From: Phorcus lineatus
Lineage: Eukaryota; Mollusca; Gastropoda; Trochida; Trochidae
Direction of reading: 5' to 3'
Length of the DNA stretch: 64,000 nucleotides
NCBI GenBank assembly: GCA_921293015.1
Contig: OV121090.1
Location: 1,550,001 to 1,614,000, forward strand
Positions 13,261-27,294 of the stretch are shown here, one piece after another. Under the pieces are notes generated by a model that saw only the letters and a list, made by a program, of their open reading frames with translations, was not told where the DNA came from and searched no databases. Every line of letters begins with the position of its first letter. The first letter of the stretch is position 1. A program made the position numbers and the translations under genes.

Positions 13261-15818
13261 TTTAAATTCTTGAAATGGACTAACTAAATATTGACCGTCA
13301 GTATCACATGTCAAAGAAGACAATATCGTAATATTCATAATCTCGCATATAACCATTTATAACATATGCTGTTATTCCAATATAACTGCAAATGGACTAG
13401 GTGAAATATGTCCTGAATACCTTGTCAGGGAAACCGAATAACGAAAAGTTCAATTCTTATTTGTAACCGTTTGTTACTCTCATCGATGCTGGCTCATCAG
13501 AAGGGACGGTGGTCATTATCATAATGGCGCTAAGTGACCGGATGTGTCCACCAATTCTTCACTGTCACCTCTGGTCATTCCTGGTTAGCGTCGAGAAATG
13601 TCAACACAATTACATTCTTGTGCTACAAAGCGTGGAGTTCTATTACTGTCAAAGAAACTTTCCATTCGAAGAATATTGGAGCTATGTATTGTAATATATA
13701 AACATTTTCATTTTTGTAATAATTTTCAAGATGTGCTATATTTTATTATGTACTATTCTTTTTTTTAGATATTTTTCATTATGAAAACGACAACTTGGTC
13801 ATGAATAAACATTCATTTCACATTTGAAAACCATTTTATTCGGGAAAAATATCTGATACATGTCGATTTATGTAACGCACATTAACACCCTGCGGTAGGG
13901 GTACATAAACATGTTTTCCATCGATTCTTCTAAACAAAAAACGTAATTTCCCGTATTAGTTTTGAATCAGTGCACATAGATTCTTAATGGTTCATTTTAT
14001 TAAAAGCATATTGCTATTAACTCATAATATGTTGTACTTTTTTTAAACTACATACATAATATTCATTGTTCAAAACTTAAAATTACTGGTACAATAACCA
14101 ACAATTGCTTGCAACTAACATATGTATCATCAGGAACCGATACACTCTGCTCCATGATTACACATTCACTATATTAATCTTCCAAATCCATAAGCGATAC
14201 CGCTTGTTTGAGGTCAAACGACATGCTTTTGAATTTAGAATTAGAATTTGCATGTACCGTATCCTGTTATTATCAACTATATCATTTGTACAAATATGCT
14301 TTGTACGAAAAACGGTGAAGTGATTAAAAATGTTTTTATGATTTTACATTGCTTTTTCATCAAGAAAGGGTGGTAAACAATTTAATGACGTCACGATCTC
14401 CTGCACTCATATACATGCTGTATCAAATCTATGTCAGACTAATATTATTCACATTCATACCATGTTCACATCATGCATATCACTATAGAGCATACAATGT
14501 CAATGTTCTAAAAGTCAGTTTTTATAATCACAATATGTTTGATATTAATATGCATGGACATTGCTACCATGAGTTTTACAAGTATGATACACAGATATAA
14601 TATATCGTGTTTCATGTTTCATGTTTCATAACACTATCAAATTGAATTGTAATATATATATATATATGTACAACTATCATGTATCATATAACCATACGGC
14701 CATGCTTAATAAAAAGTTATATAAGGTTATTTAACAACCATACGTCACTAAACATCACTATTCGTGCAATCGCAATAACTTCGTGCAACCATTTATAAAT
14801 GAAAACGTCGTATATTTCATTTCAACAATCTTAAAATTGGTACACAATAATACTGTTATGTGTCACACAATAATTCCAGCTGAAAACAAGCGTTTTATCT
14901 AATAATGAGTTTTTAAATGTCAAATGTACAACTTATAATATTGAACTAAACCACTTATCCGTTCTCCTATATCCATTGCAACTTAATATCAAAACGCACT
15001 ACTTCAAGCATACACACAGTACAAACATTCCTTACATGACGAAGGGCCTAGGATGTCTGAGGTTAATGTCTAATGATGACATTACACTAAATGTCAATAT
15101 TATGGTTCTCTATGATTCAAGTATTCTCTATAATGATAATCCTGTCCTATCACAATCGTATTGTATTTAATAAATTTCATGTTAAATGCCATACTATCTT
15201 CAAGCGTTTTTAAGCATGATGTCATTTCTTCATATACCAAAGTACCACGATAAATTCTGATTCACCCTTTAGAAATAACATATATTACAAACTCTTTAAA
15301 TACATACTTCTTACATTCACTCTTCCCAATAGCCATAAAAAACCCATTTTTTAAAGGGCTTTACTCATACAATCATACTTCACAATCGCGAAATCTTTTA
15401 CGCCACGTTTGATAGTACATTATGTCTCAAATATACCCATACAAAACATGATTAAGAACTTAACGCAGTACTCGATTCATGTATGAATTCAAATCTTCAA
15501 AATGATAACATCTAAACATCACATGTCACAATCATTCAGTTGCTTCTTACATGCCATTCATTCACGACTTTCCCTTTAGGTAAAACTTGTTGCAACTGTC
15601 AGCGATTTTTAAAAAATGTTGGCATAAAGAATTTGTTTCGAAATAAAATACATAATCAAGAGGGTATTTGTAAACAACATCGGCTTTATTTCCAAATTGT
15701 CCAATTTCACTTTTCATATTGTAATGACAGTAGTGCATAATTGAAAGCGCTCATGACCAAAATGCAAAAATAAAATGTGAATGTATTGAGTTGTTAGGCA
15801 TATGAAAGTCATTGTTAA

Positions 15819-16277
15819 AGAGCCACTCCGTGATTTTCATAACATATCATTTACCTTTGATACGAACCTAAATGTGATATCTGGTGATATCTGGTGATAA
15901 TTTCATGTCCAAAAGACATATATATATGACAAATACTGGTTTTCCATGAAAACCTAAAAACAACCTTATAAATGCACAGAGGTGTAGATATCACGTCCAA
16001 TATATGGATACTAGTTATATAACCTAACAAACACTATCAACTCCTAACTGCCCTCCTGGCTGTTTTAGATAAGTCTCCAAAATTACGTTTGACTATTTGA
16101 CGCGCGCCACTGTCCGGTTTTCGATCATAATTGCGACGTTCTACCTTCATATTGTCACTGTAAAAAAACAATAAGCTTTCAAATGTGTCTTTTTGGTAAC
16201 AGTCGATACTTCGCTATCAAATAACACCATTAATTAAGTTTGGCATATATGACTCCAACAACTCACGGAGTGGCTCT
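15819..16277. mobile_element. Non-autonomous inverted-repeat element, TTAA-flanked (copy 1)
   Basis: Starts AGAGCCACTCCGTGA and ends with its perfect inverse TCACGGAGTGGCTCT, with TTAA directly on both sides (15815-15818 and 16278-16281). No coding capacity. A nearly identical second copy lies at 32972-33438. TTAA target sites are typical of piggyBac, but these tips are not the usual piggyBac tips, and a TA-duplicating superfamily with tips starting AAGAGCC fits equally well. Confidence 0.85.
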
Positions 16278-16704
16278 TTAATCATAAAGCTAAACAAAAT
16301 ATTGATATCGAATTGAATGACTCAAATGTTGGAGAAGGTTATGACTTGTGAAACAGAGTTCTAGAAGTTTGCATGTGAATTTTTCATAATTGCACGGAGT
16401 GGTTCAACAGAGATATCTGTTAGGTCCTACTCTTTTTCGTTGTTCTTTAAAATGTTTTTTTTTACACGAAAGCCATCTTAGAATGATACTTGCATATTCC
16501 CTCGAATGTTTTGGCCATTTTGATACAATTAAATTCTACCAAGGTGGTTACCAAAGTAGCAAGGATATGTATGCTGAATCCAAATTTTATTAATTTCTTG
16601 ATTAAATACAAATCTATATGCAGTATGAAACTACATAAAACTATCTCGATGAATCGATTCATCCTTGTATAAGATTGAACGTACCATACACAAAGCACAA
16701 GCCC

Positions 16705-16740
16705 GGGAGACATCGATACAGGTCATATACAAAATATAAT

Positions 16741-16774
<34 letters not shown>

Positions 16775-16845
16775 ATATGACCTGTATCGATGTCTCCCGT
16801 GTATATATATATATATATTGTATATGACCTGTATCGATGTCTCCC
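16705..16845. repeat. Inverted plus direct 26-bp repeat around TA microsatellites
   Basis: A 26-bp word at 16705-16730 is found inverted at 16773-16798 and again, directly, at 16820-16845. The spaces between are TA runs. The first two arms can fold into a hairpin with a TA-rich loop. It could be a small MITE with a partial tandem duplication. Confidence 0.9.
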
Positions 16846-17049
16846 GTGCGTGTGACACAAAGCAAGTGTAACATTTGTTAAAATTACATTTGTTCATTTC
16901 CTTTAACTGCGAAAGCACATCTGATCGCTTTTACCTATCAATCATCTTAGTTTGACACCAATAAAAAACGAATCGATGATGCAACCTTTTCCAAAAGGTT
17001 GAAATTGAAAACACGTTGATGATGCAATAAGCAATTAACCTAGAGACCG

Positions 17050-17267
17050 CCCGTTATGTTTTTGATATTGCCGCCGTAGCCAGTCACGTGACATCTATTT
17101 ACGTCGTTGTCAAAAGCCGGAAGCATGTTGGTATTCCCGCGGGTTGAACAGATGCTTTACCAGTTGGCAGATCGCGGCTCGTAGAGATGGTTGCACGTGG
17201 AGGGACGGCTCGAGAACATTGACTGAAACTTTAATTTTTATCACTATTCTGATATTTCATCAGCATC
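17050..17267 (+). promoter_or_regulatory. Probable promoter and 5' UTR of the LAT-type transporter gene
   Basis: This stretch is richer in CG dinucleotides than its surroundings. It has a palindromic 10-mer GTCACGTGAC (17083-17092), which equals the CLEAR/MITF-TFEB type E-box, and a second CACGTG at 17194-17199. An in-frame TGA just upstream of the ATG (17250-17252) supports the start at 17268. The transcription start itself is not visible. Confidence 0.5.
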
Positions 17268-20200
17268 ATGTCGGACCAGAATCTTAAAGTCGAGGTAGTA
17301 CAAACCCAAGGAGTGCAGTTAAAGAAACAACTCGGACTTTTCAATGGTGTAGCTCTAATTGTCGGAATCATCGTAGGAAGTGGTATATTCGTGTCTCCCA
17401 AGGGTGTTCTTCAGGAGGCAGGATCCCTTGGGACATCGCTTATAATATGGGGACTCTGTGGCGTCATCTGTCTCATTGGTGCCATGTGTTATGCAGAACT
17501 CGGCACGTGCATACTCAAATCTGGAGCAGACTATTCTTATATTTATGAAGCTTTCGGGGACATGCCCGCCTTCCTGTATTTGTGGGTGGCGATTGTGATC
17601 ATTATTCCAACAGGCAATGCCATAACGGCCATGACTTTCTCAAACTACATCTTACAACCTGTCTTTCCAGATTGTGGTCCGCCCGATGCGGCAGTTAGCT
17701 TGCTAGCTGCTTTGTGTATAAGTAAGTATAGATTTAATTTTCTGATCGTTATTCAACTAAGTTTGATAATTATTCATTTAACTTCCTAATTAGCCTATCA
17801 CTTTGCCCACAGACCATATTGCATCATCAGTTTTTCTTCTTGGTCTCATTGTAAACGATCCCACGTGTGTGCTATGAACTCCGCACAGCGTTTATACCTA
17901 TTTCCTCTATGAGCGAGCTCTCGTACGCTGTAGCGAGTTGTAGAGCACCTGTTGATTGGGGCTGTCACCAGCCGTGTTACCGTCGTTGAAACAATTTTAC
18001 ACCATTTACGATTTGAGTTTTTAGTTCCTTTTTATTTTAAAAATACGTATTAATTCTTTGAATTTCATTTACTTGTGAACGAACGACTTGGCTATAATTT
18101 ATTTAAAAATCGCTGAAACCTACATGAAATTATTTACACAGGTAAATTTTAATTACAATTTATCAAAACGGACAGAAGTTTTGATTAATAAACATTACAT
18201 ATTGGGTGATAATGTATTGTTTTGTGTCATATGTGCTAACTGTGTATTAAATTAAAAAAACAAAGTTGATGAATGTGTCACAAATTGGTACATGTTATTT
18301 TAATGTTCATTTTAGTAATCAAATTCTCTCCGATTTGTCTCATTTCAACTGTTGGTAAAAATTTTAAAAATTATGTATTTATTTTTATAAGTGTTTTGGT
18401 TTAATGATAATGTTTTGCTTTGTCATGAAATTATTCTGCATGCGTTTTCACTGCGACACTAGTGATTTCACACTTGTGTCTGGAAACCTGTGACGGGTGA
18501 GGTCAGAGCAAATTATTGCACTGTTTCTAATACAGGCTGGGCCTCCGGAACAAATGGTGTCTGAAAATTATACTAAATCATAGTGTAATGGTAACCAGGT
18601 TTAACAGTTCGACATGGAAATGAAGGAAATTTAACAAATTTTCCTCAAACATGTGGCCCGTTAATTGAGTTATGTTAATCTGTAAGAGACGCTGGATCTC
18701 TTGTATGTACCCAAATAAATATGACAGATTTATTATTATATGTATATGGTTTTATTTATAATTTTTCGTCACAAAAAACATCATCTGTTGCCTTCATTTC
18801 ATCATTTTACTTTTAAAAAGAAATATAAATCCACTAAATTATGAACTTTTATGCCATGGATGAATTTAAGATTAGAAAAATGGTTCTATTTGCTTAAGGG
18901 AACCCTTCTGTTTTTATTAGCATTACATGAGATAATATCAAGTGCTCTGTTTTGCTGAGCAATGGCAACTTACTTACAATGAGAGGTATGTGTTTGTAAA
19001 AGTACAGAATACATTCAATTGATAATTAGACTTAGCAACTATGCCTTTTCATGCTGTAGCAAAGTCTCCTACTCTTAACACTGTTGAAGAATTTACCTTG
19101 TCACCTTTTATTTTTTATCAATTTGTCAAATCTTATAAAACCCAAACATTATCCACAGCAACTCTATTTTGCTTCATCAATTATGTCACCTTGTCATTAG
19201 TTATAACATGATTGAAAAACTTACTGGAATTATGAAAAGAAATATTTGTTTAAACATGATTTCCCTGTTGGTTTTCATTTCCACCGAAATTATCCCGGTA
19301 GCAAGGTCTCATTATTGTACGTAACTGGTTTCATCTAAAACATACAGAAAATAAAATGCTTTTATGCATAACTATGCCCTTAGGCTATTCATATTTTCCC
19401 CTATAAATCTAGGAACTAGAAAACATCAAAATTATTCCACATTCAACGAGGAAGAAATGAAAACATTTCGTAAGAAAAGTTTTAATCAATACGTCACCTT
19501 TGACCTGAGTTTTTGTTCCCACCAGGAGGGAGCAAGATGAATGATTTCCTATGTGACAAGTAGTGGGGCTGGCTCAACACCGCTAATTGTCTTTGCTGGC
19601 AAATAGAGGTAATTGACAGCGGTTACAAACGGCCGCAATTCCAGCGAACAGCGATGTGGGAAACTATGAGGGTTAGTTGTCCATGAGAGCATCCACGCTC
19701 CTCCTGGGCACTTTACTGAAAATGGTTTCCAATTTGTTATTCCCTATACTTAAAAGAGTAAGAAAGTTCAGGAGTGACATCATGTATTTTCACAAAGAAG
19801 TCATTATTCAGAAAATATTTTCTCACTTACGGAAGAACTCATTTCATGCATACTTCTTTCACAGAATATTTCATAAATAGTTTTACTAGTTTGTACAGGA
19901 TTAAAATGAAATATATATATTGATAGAATATCCATTCATTAACAGATGATTAAAAATAAGACTAATTGGCAATGACTTGTCATGTCGTAGCAAGGCTTTC
20001 ACCTAACCCATATGATGGCTTTATTTCTAGAAGTTCTTCATTTTGACTGAATGCCTTTTCTTGTCAAGTTTCAACATCTTCAGAAACAATACGTTACCCC
20101 CAGTAAGATGTCTCAAGTGAATTGTTTCATAAAGATAATCATGTATTTGTGGTATGAAATTAAAGCTGAATTCTCCAAATGAATTTTGTTTCCACAAAAA

Positions 20201-23200
20201 CATAACAGAAAGAATTTTTTCTTTAAGGGTTATGAAATTACCAATATAATCATTTTTCAGATAACCTGAATTATATGTCTGTTGTAAAATATATATGTGT
20301 CGTAGATGATATCTATTGGCTTTCCTACCACTTATGGCTTGCCTAAGTGTATTGCCTAAGGCCAAGCAAATCGGTCTGTGTGTATTGATCTGATAAGTGC
20401 AGCTGTGATTGCAACAGGGAGTTCCTGCGATGGAGAAGGACCTGTTTCTGGCATTTTAAGCTGTTTTTGTTGTCAATCTAAAATAAGTTACAATAATTTT
20501 CATCTTTGTTTCAGCTCTTCTAACATTTATCAACTGTACAAACGTGAAATGGGCGACCAGGACCCAAGATATATTCACCGCAACAAAAATACTGGCGTTA
20601 GTTGTCATCATAATCACAGGCCTCGTCAAACTTGCCATGGGTGAGAAATATTTGGGGTGTTCAAGATTTATTAAAATTGTCCCTGTTGAATACTTTATTG
20701 CACTTTATTTCTAGACTTATCCAGCTTGCTTACCTCACACAATCATTCGTTATAGCCACTCTTAAACATGTGACCAATCACAGAGTACTGCCTCTGTTAC
20801 AGGGTTGTCATTCTTTTAAAAGACTTCCTACAACATCAGTATATTTGGATCCACAGAGCTTGTTCAATACCCTGATATCTTTTCATCCAAATGTCAGTTT
20901 ATGAAAAAAGTTTAAAAAGTAGACAGCCTAAAAGGGTTAAATTTCTTCTTCTTTCTGTTCTAAATTTCAATAGTGAAATGTACAGAAAAAATATTTGAAG
21001 GTTGCCAGTTTGGACATTATGATAGGCTGGTGGAAAGCCCTTGTTCATGCACTGCAATGCCTTGTTATGCTGATGGCTGGTTATTATATATGGCGATGTT
21101 TATCATGTAATTTTTCAGTTAATGGAATGTTGTTTGCAAGGAGCGTTAAGTAAACAGACATTGTTTGGGTGTTTTTTGCTTTTTCTGGAATGCTAGTCAT
21201 TTAATTTGGTGGCAATATTCATTATGTACATTTTCCTGGTAGAATGTATTAAGATTTTGAAGGAGCTCTACAGATTTAAATATACTGATGTAGCAATAAT
21301 TTTATTTCCCTAAATTATGAAAGGATGTTCTGTAACACAAGTAAATTTGGCTTTGAAAGTGTTCTTATCCTTGAGACTAGTATTAAATATATGCCTTTTG
21401 GAATTTTCAGTCTTTACAACTCTTTTGCTGGTATTGGTTTTGTAAAGGCCATTAAAAAAGTCTAGGACCATCAGGGTTGACCAGTGTTCCAAATAGCTGC
21501 TTGCCCTTCAGTCAGTTGCAGGGTAATTTCGGATTGAACCAGATACAAGATTGACCAGCATGACCAACTGGCGTGTGTGATTTTCAATAAATGATCAATA
21601 TGCATGTTGCAGGGTTTGTGAGTTTTGTAAAAGGATTTCTTTAACAACAAGCCATTTAACCTTAAAACTGTTTTGTCACAGATGGCCACCATTCTTGGGT
21701 TGGCATGAGTTTGTTTCAGTATTTACAAATCACTGACCAACACACACTGTCCTTGCAGGCTCCACAGAAAGTTTTCAGGAACCATTCGAGGGCTCCACAA
21801 CTCAACCCAGCAGCTTCGCGCTAGCCTTTTATTCAGGTCTCTTCTCCTATTCAGGATGGTAAGTAGAGGTCAAAGGTCAATGGGAATGACAGGGACATTA
21901 TCGAAAGGTTAGAAATAAACTCATCACTCTCGTAAATTCCAGAGGGACAAGTCTATGTTTGTTTTTACTTAACTGCTGTCATCAAGTTGTCAGAATCAAA
22001 TCAAGGACAGAGGCTAAACTAACACTTATCTTATTGATGTTAAAGTATGTCATCCAGGCCCGTATAAAGACTAAAGCCTGAGCAGATTCATTATAAGTTT
22101 AAGAGCTTGAGCAAGTCTATGAAAATATAAGTGAGCTAAGTTTCAGGAAACCTAGAAAATCTTTGAAGAGCCCTCATAATTATTTTTCTCAAATTCTAGA
22201 TAAGTTGGTAAACAATTATTTACGAGACTATACAATTCTCTACTTTACATTTTTCAGAATTAAATCTAGAATTATATTGTTAAGTTTAAAATTTAGGTTT
22301 TGTTACAGTTCAGTTGAATGGATAGTTCCATTTTGCCCCAACAAAATAGAAAATTTGATCACGAATATTTCATTTGAGCTCTTATACATCTCACATAATA
22401 GAATAGGGTAACTAACTTTATTTTGATACTGAGAGACCCTAGAGAGCTAGACTGAAGTTCTTTTTTTGTCATAATAGCTTAAAGTTTAAAAGCAATTTAG
22501 TATTCCAGACATACAACAAAAACGTACATATATAAGTGACACCGTTAATTTAAGGATGAATCAAGTTGTAAGGATATGCTTATTTTAGGGAAAGGTGGTG
22601 TGGTATTTCATGCTGTATGATTTTTAGATGTTGTAAGTTAAGTTTATTAATGACATAGAGATGTTCTATATAACTTTCCTGTAATAATCTACATGAGGCA
22701 TACAATATTGAATATCAAGTTTGTCCCTAAAATGTTTGTTTTACATGACAGTTACTATACTTTTCAACCAAAAGAAATTAATTGCAATGTTTGCTTTGTG
22801 AAGATGAAAGATTTTGATTGCTCTATTCTTGTTACAGGAGCTATTTAAACTTCGTCACAGAAGAGCTGAAGGATCCATACAGGTGAGTTGTTTACCTGGA
22901 TGATAAAATCCTTCATTAAGACTGATTTCGTATCAAGGCAAGTGCTTATTTGTATCTGTAACCAGGGACCTTATATACAGGGATATGAAACTCTTAGCTG
23001 ATTGTACTATATTACTGCTACGCGGGGGTTACACAACTCGTCTCGCTCATTAGCAGGTCATGGTCCACCGCACATGGAAACTGGGTTCTGTTTTGGCGCA
23101 AACGTCAATGCGCGGTGTCGTGTAACCAGTTGCGCAGTGAAAACAACAATGCATTGTGGGTAATGTGTGGTAAAACGGTTCCGCTGAAACTGTGCGCTAA

Positions 23201-26200
23201 TGAGTATGCGCTGTCCCGGACCCAGCCGTGTGTGCGTTGAACCGTAAAGCGAGACGACCTAGATTGCTAATTAACCTTAGTTTCATATCCCTGTATATAA
23301 GGTCCCTGCTGTAACTAACTTCAAGGAGAGTCAACTATTTCAAACTTGATAAATAGTGTTTATTTATTGAAAAGTTTTGAAAACTTAATTAATCCTTATC
23401 AGTTCAGTATGGCCTCAATAAACTGGTTGAAGTTCTGATTTGTGATTGAAAACGGGACAATTTCTCACGCCAATGACTCAAATGTAGTCTGAAAAATCAT
23501 TTACTGCAAAGACAAAGACAAATGTTAGTTGGTAGTGCTTAGTTGGTCATTTAATTAATATACATATAAATTGGATCCAGAATTTCAACTTTTTAACATT
23601 TATGTGGCTTGTTTTTAGTAACATTGAAAAGAATTGAATAATAATATTGGTATTTTAGAAATAAGATTATGAATCTATGGAAATGATTTAACTTGACTCA
23701 GGACATACGATATTTTGGCTCTTACCTCAGCAACATGAAAATATCCCCAACATTGTAAACAACATGTTTTGCACTGAAATGTCAAATAGATTATATGGTT
23801 TCTGGTCTAAATCATTTTCTGTCGCATGTGAGGAATCCTTGTTTCTTAATCAGCGATTTAATCCGTTTGCAGAAATTTGCCTCGAGCTATATGGATATCA
23901 TTGCCATTGGTTACGATAATCTATCTACTGGCGAATGTGGCCTACTTCTCTGTGATGACACCTACCGAGATGCTCGCATCAGACGCCGTTGCCGTGGTGA
24001 GTTGGATTAGAATGTCCTGACTTTCATAAGAGGAAGTAATCTTAGATATTTTATTTTCAGTTGGTGTGTGATTTATGGAAGAATTCAACACTCTCATGAC
24101 AATATCTGGTTAAAAATAATCTTAAAATTATTTATTTTTGGTTTGAGTTTGTCACAATAACAAGGTCTATGTACTCTGTTTGTTTCTAGTAAATTGCTTC
24201 ATAATGTCCATATAAGAGAATAAGAGAAAGTCAATTTGAATTACAATTCTGTTGAATATTCAAGAAAAACATAGGAAGGTGTACTCGCTGTAGACTGATT
24301 AAGAATCTCTGAATTCCCATTATGTTTGTTATTAGTTGTCGGGGGTATATCATTGTTGTGTCCGAAGCATATCTCCTCAACTGAATACGTTGGCTTCTCC
24401 AAACCTGTTACACGTGATCTATATCAATGTCTGATGTGACAAGTCATAACCTTTAGACATATATAGGAAGGTATTGTGTAGAAGTGTGACGATTCACGAA
24501 AAGATACATATCATGATATCTAATGATACGAATAAAAATGATACATGTCAAGAAACTGTATCTCCAGGGATTTTTGATTAGATAAAAGATTCATTTTCGA
24601 CATTTTGATTTTAAGGCACAGTAATTAAAATTTAAAGTCCATAATACATCATGATGCTAAGCCTGTATCACTATACATATCGTCTGATTAAATAAGTATA
24701 TCTTCTGATTAAATATTACAATTTAGATACTATTACACATACTGCACTTTGAAAGAGCAGATAATTATAATGTGTTACATTTATATTGTAGCATTATATT
24801 ATCGCATATAGATATTCAAAACAAGATTATTTTCATTGTTTCCCTCAGACATTTGCGAACCGTACGCTGGGTGTCATGTCATGGATTATGCCGCTGTTTG
24901 TGGCGTGTTCAACGTTTGGGGGTCTCAATGGTGCTATTTTCACGTCCTCAAGGTAACTACAACAATTTTAAACTCAAATCCCAATTTGAACTATAAGTGA
25001 CATCTTAAAGGGTCTTAGTTTTGTAGTAAATAATATTTTCTTTGGAAATTTTGTTGTTTTTGATTTATGCTATAACTTTGTTAAAAAAAGATTCTGTTAC
25101 ATATATTTCACAATTAAGTTTCTTTGTGTCATTTTTAAGATATAAAGTTGCCTGGCTCTTTATCGTATGAATAATGAAAGAATTAAATCATCAACCTGAT
25201 ATATCACTTTTGGAGATCATTTCATAAAATTTGTTCTAAACCATAAATTTTCAGGTTGTTCTTTGTTGGTGCTCGTCAAGGTCATTTACCTGGTTTCCTA
25301 GCAACCATCAGTCTGAAGACCATGACACCTCTTCCGTCTCTGTTGTTTGGGGTGAGTATGTGAAGTCTTAAAGTGACATCGTCATGGAAATTAATATTTA
25401 GAGCAGGAACTGAGGAACTGGTTGATATGTACAATGGAACTCTGCTCCATGTTGTTTACTAGAACTTGGGAAAGTGTTGTCCCCAATTTTCTTTTCACAT
25501 GAAACAGTTTACTTCCCGAGGAGGTGTGTTATAGGAGTGTGAGGTAATGTATTGCCGAGCGAGAGCGAGTTATTCCATCTGCTTAGATCCATGCATACAC
25601 CACTATCACCCTCCCCCCAGCCAGATGTTGAGAGTAGGAACTGAGGAAGTGGTTAAGTGAAACTCCATTCTATGCGGTTTGCGAGAACTTTTGGAAAGTG
25701 TTGTCCCCAATTTTTTTTCACATGAAACAGTTTACTTCCCGAGGAGGTGTGTCACTGTAACAAAGGGGTTGTGAGGTGATGTATTGCCGAGCCAGAGAGA
25801 GTTACTCCATCTGCTTAGATCCATGCATACACCACTATCACCCCCCTTTCCTCCAGCTCAGGCAACTTTCTGCATTAGGTCCATTTCTACTGTATACTTT
25901 AAATCCTTTAATGAGCTCATGCACCAAACAAATTTCACATCATACCCTGGGTTCCAGTCCGATAAAATCAACCATGTTATAGAAATTAAAGTTTCAAAAT
26001 AATTCTTCTACCAGGAAACAAACTTGGGGGGTTCTTCTGCAGAATGGTCAGAGAAGAACCTGTAAAGTTACACATATGTTATTGTGTCCTCATTGATTCT
26101 TATTGACCAAAACTTTCATTATGATGGTGATGTTTATTATTCCACCTTTTGCAGTGTGTGATGTCGCTGGTGATGCTGTGTAGCAACGATGTCTACGCTC

Positions 26201-27294
26201 TCATTAATTATGGTTCATTTGTTGAATCTCTCTTCATTGCTCTCTCTGTTGCTGGACTTGTATTTCTCCGCTACACTCGTCCAAATATGGAGCGACCGAT
26301 CAAGGTAAGAACATTTCACTGAACTTTAGCATCAGAAATATGTTTGTTGTCAAAGATTTCTGCTTTTTAGCTCATCAGGCCTTGGAGGCCAGATGGGCTG
26401 ATGGCATGGTCTCTCATCAAATCTTTCTTAAACTCCACTCATTGGTTCTGACAGAAATTTCTATACAATGATTACAAAGATGTATGTGACAAGTTACGAG
26501 GCACCAGTGGCTCATGGCACCATCTGATGACTCTAGTTCACTACTTCCTGTTGCAGGTGAGCATCATCTTCCCGATCTTCTTCCTGATCATCTGCCTCTT
26601 CCTGCTGATCACCCCCCTCACCTCCAGCCCCATGGAGTGCCTCATGGGCATCATCATGATCGCTACCGGCATCCCCGTCTACCTCATCGGCGTCTTGTGG
26701 AAGAGGAAGCCCTCTGTATTCCTTGATCTGCTCTGTGAGTATCACTCCTGTATCCCTTGATTGGATTATCTCCCCTTACTAGACAATCATCAACGGCAGC
26801 TATTTGACAGTCACCCATTAAGCAGAGGCCCACTTGCAGACACGCATTTTAAAACTACCCAATATACTAAAATAAAATTTTTTTTGAATGACTTGTATTG
26901 ATGGAGATTCAAATATAAAAAAAGTTTTAAAAAATTATACTAATGCCCATTTTGCAGTCCTCTTCAAAAAGACACCATTTTGCAGATGCAGAAACACCTA
27001 TCAAGCAGAAACCATTTTCAGACATTCATCAACCACACACCCATTTAACAGACATTCATATCAGACACCATTCATTATCAAACAGTTAAAAAATACATTT
27101 ACTCACAGACTCAAAAAAGTTTTAAAAATTCATGATTTCTCTCTTATTTTCCATATGCCATTCATAAGTCATAGATGCATGAAAAAAAAATTCATCCAAT
27201 ATGTCAATTTTTTTGCTTTTATTTTACAGACCGGTTCACAGAATTTACACAGAAACTGTTTTACGCAGCTCGGGAAGACTTAAAGGAAGACTAA
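17268..27294 (+). CDS. SLC7A5/8-like: LAT-type amino-acid transporter light chain (SLC7 family), 480 residues, 10 exons
   Basis: Exons: 17268-17721, 20515-20640, 21759-21858, 22838-22882, 23873-23996, 24849-24952, 25255-25351, 26155-26304, 26557-26734, 27230-27294; all frames join. The protein is a polytopic membrane amino-acid exchanger with an APC (LeuT) fold. Visible marks: GSGIF in the broken first helix (residues 37-41), [13 protein letters not shown] with Cys136 at the place that makes the disulfide to the SLC3A2 heavy chain, [21 protein letters not shown] ahead of [12 protein letters not shown] (the gating Phe of LAT1 corresponds to about Phe222), [20 protein letters not shown], and RPIK before the last helices. 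Length fits the family. LAT1/LAT2 motifs dominate; a y+LAT or asc member cannot be fully excluded without a tree. An in-frame stop upstream supports the start. Introns hold a hAT-like element (22963-23308) and a tandem duplication (25401-25857). Confidence 0.93.
22963..23308. mobile_element. hAT-like non-autonomous element in a transporter intron
   Basis: Begins CAGGGACCTTATATACAGG and ends with the inverse, giving near-perfect inverted ends of about 30 bp. The 7-mer CTGTAAC stands directly on both sides (22956-22962, 23309-23315). CAGGG tips and a 7-8 bp target duplication are the marks of hAT elements. The interior has no transposase frame. The near-perfect ends suggest recent movement. Confidence 0.88.
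25401..25857. repeat. Tandem duplication of about 220 bp within an intron
   Basis: Two successive units share GGAACTGAGGAA, GTGTTGTCCCCAATTTT, CACATGAAACAGTTTACTTC, CCCGAGGAGGTGTGT, ATGTATTGCCGAGC and CTTAGATCCATGCATACACC. The units differ by small indels. They lie between exons 7 and 8 of the LAT-type gene. Confidence 0.85.

Noticed and set aside
26533..26745. Minus-strand frame rich in Asp/Glu/Gln over a transporter exon
   Set aside because: It is the shadow of exon 9 of the LAT-type gene, whose membrane-helix frame is clearly the real one.
26888..27283. Plus-strand 131-residue frame leading into the last transporter exon
   Set aside because: Mostly intron with short CAGACACCATT-like repeats; its end is in another frame than the real last exon.
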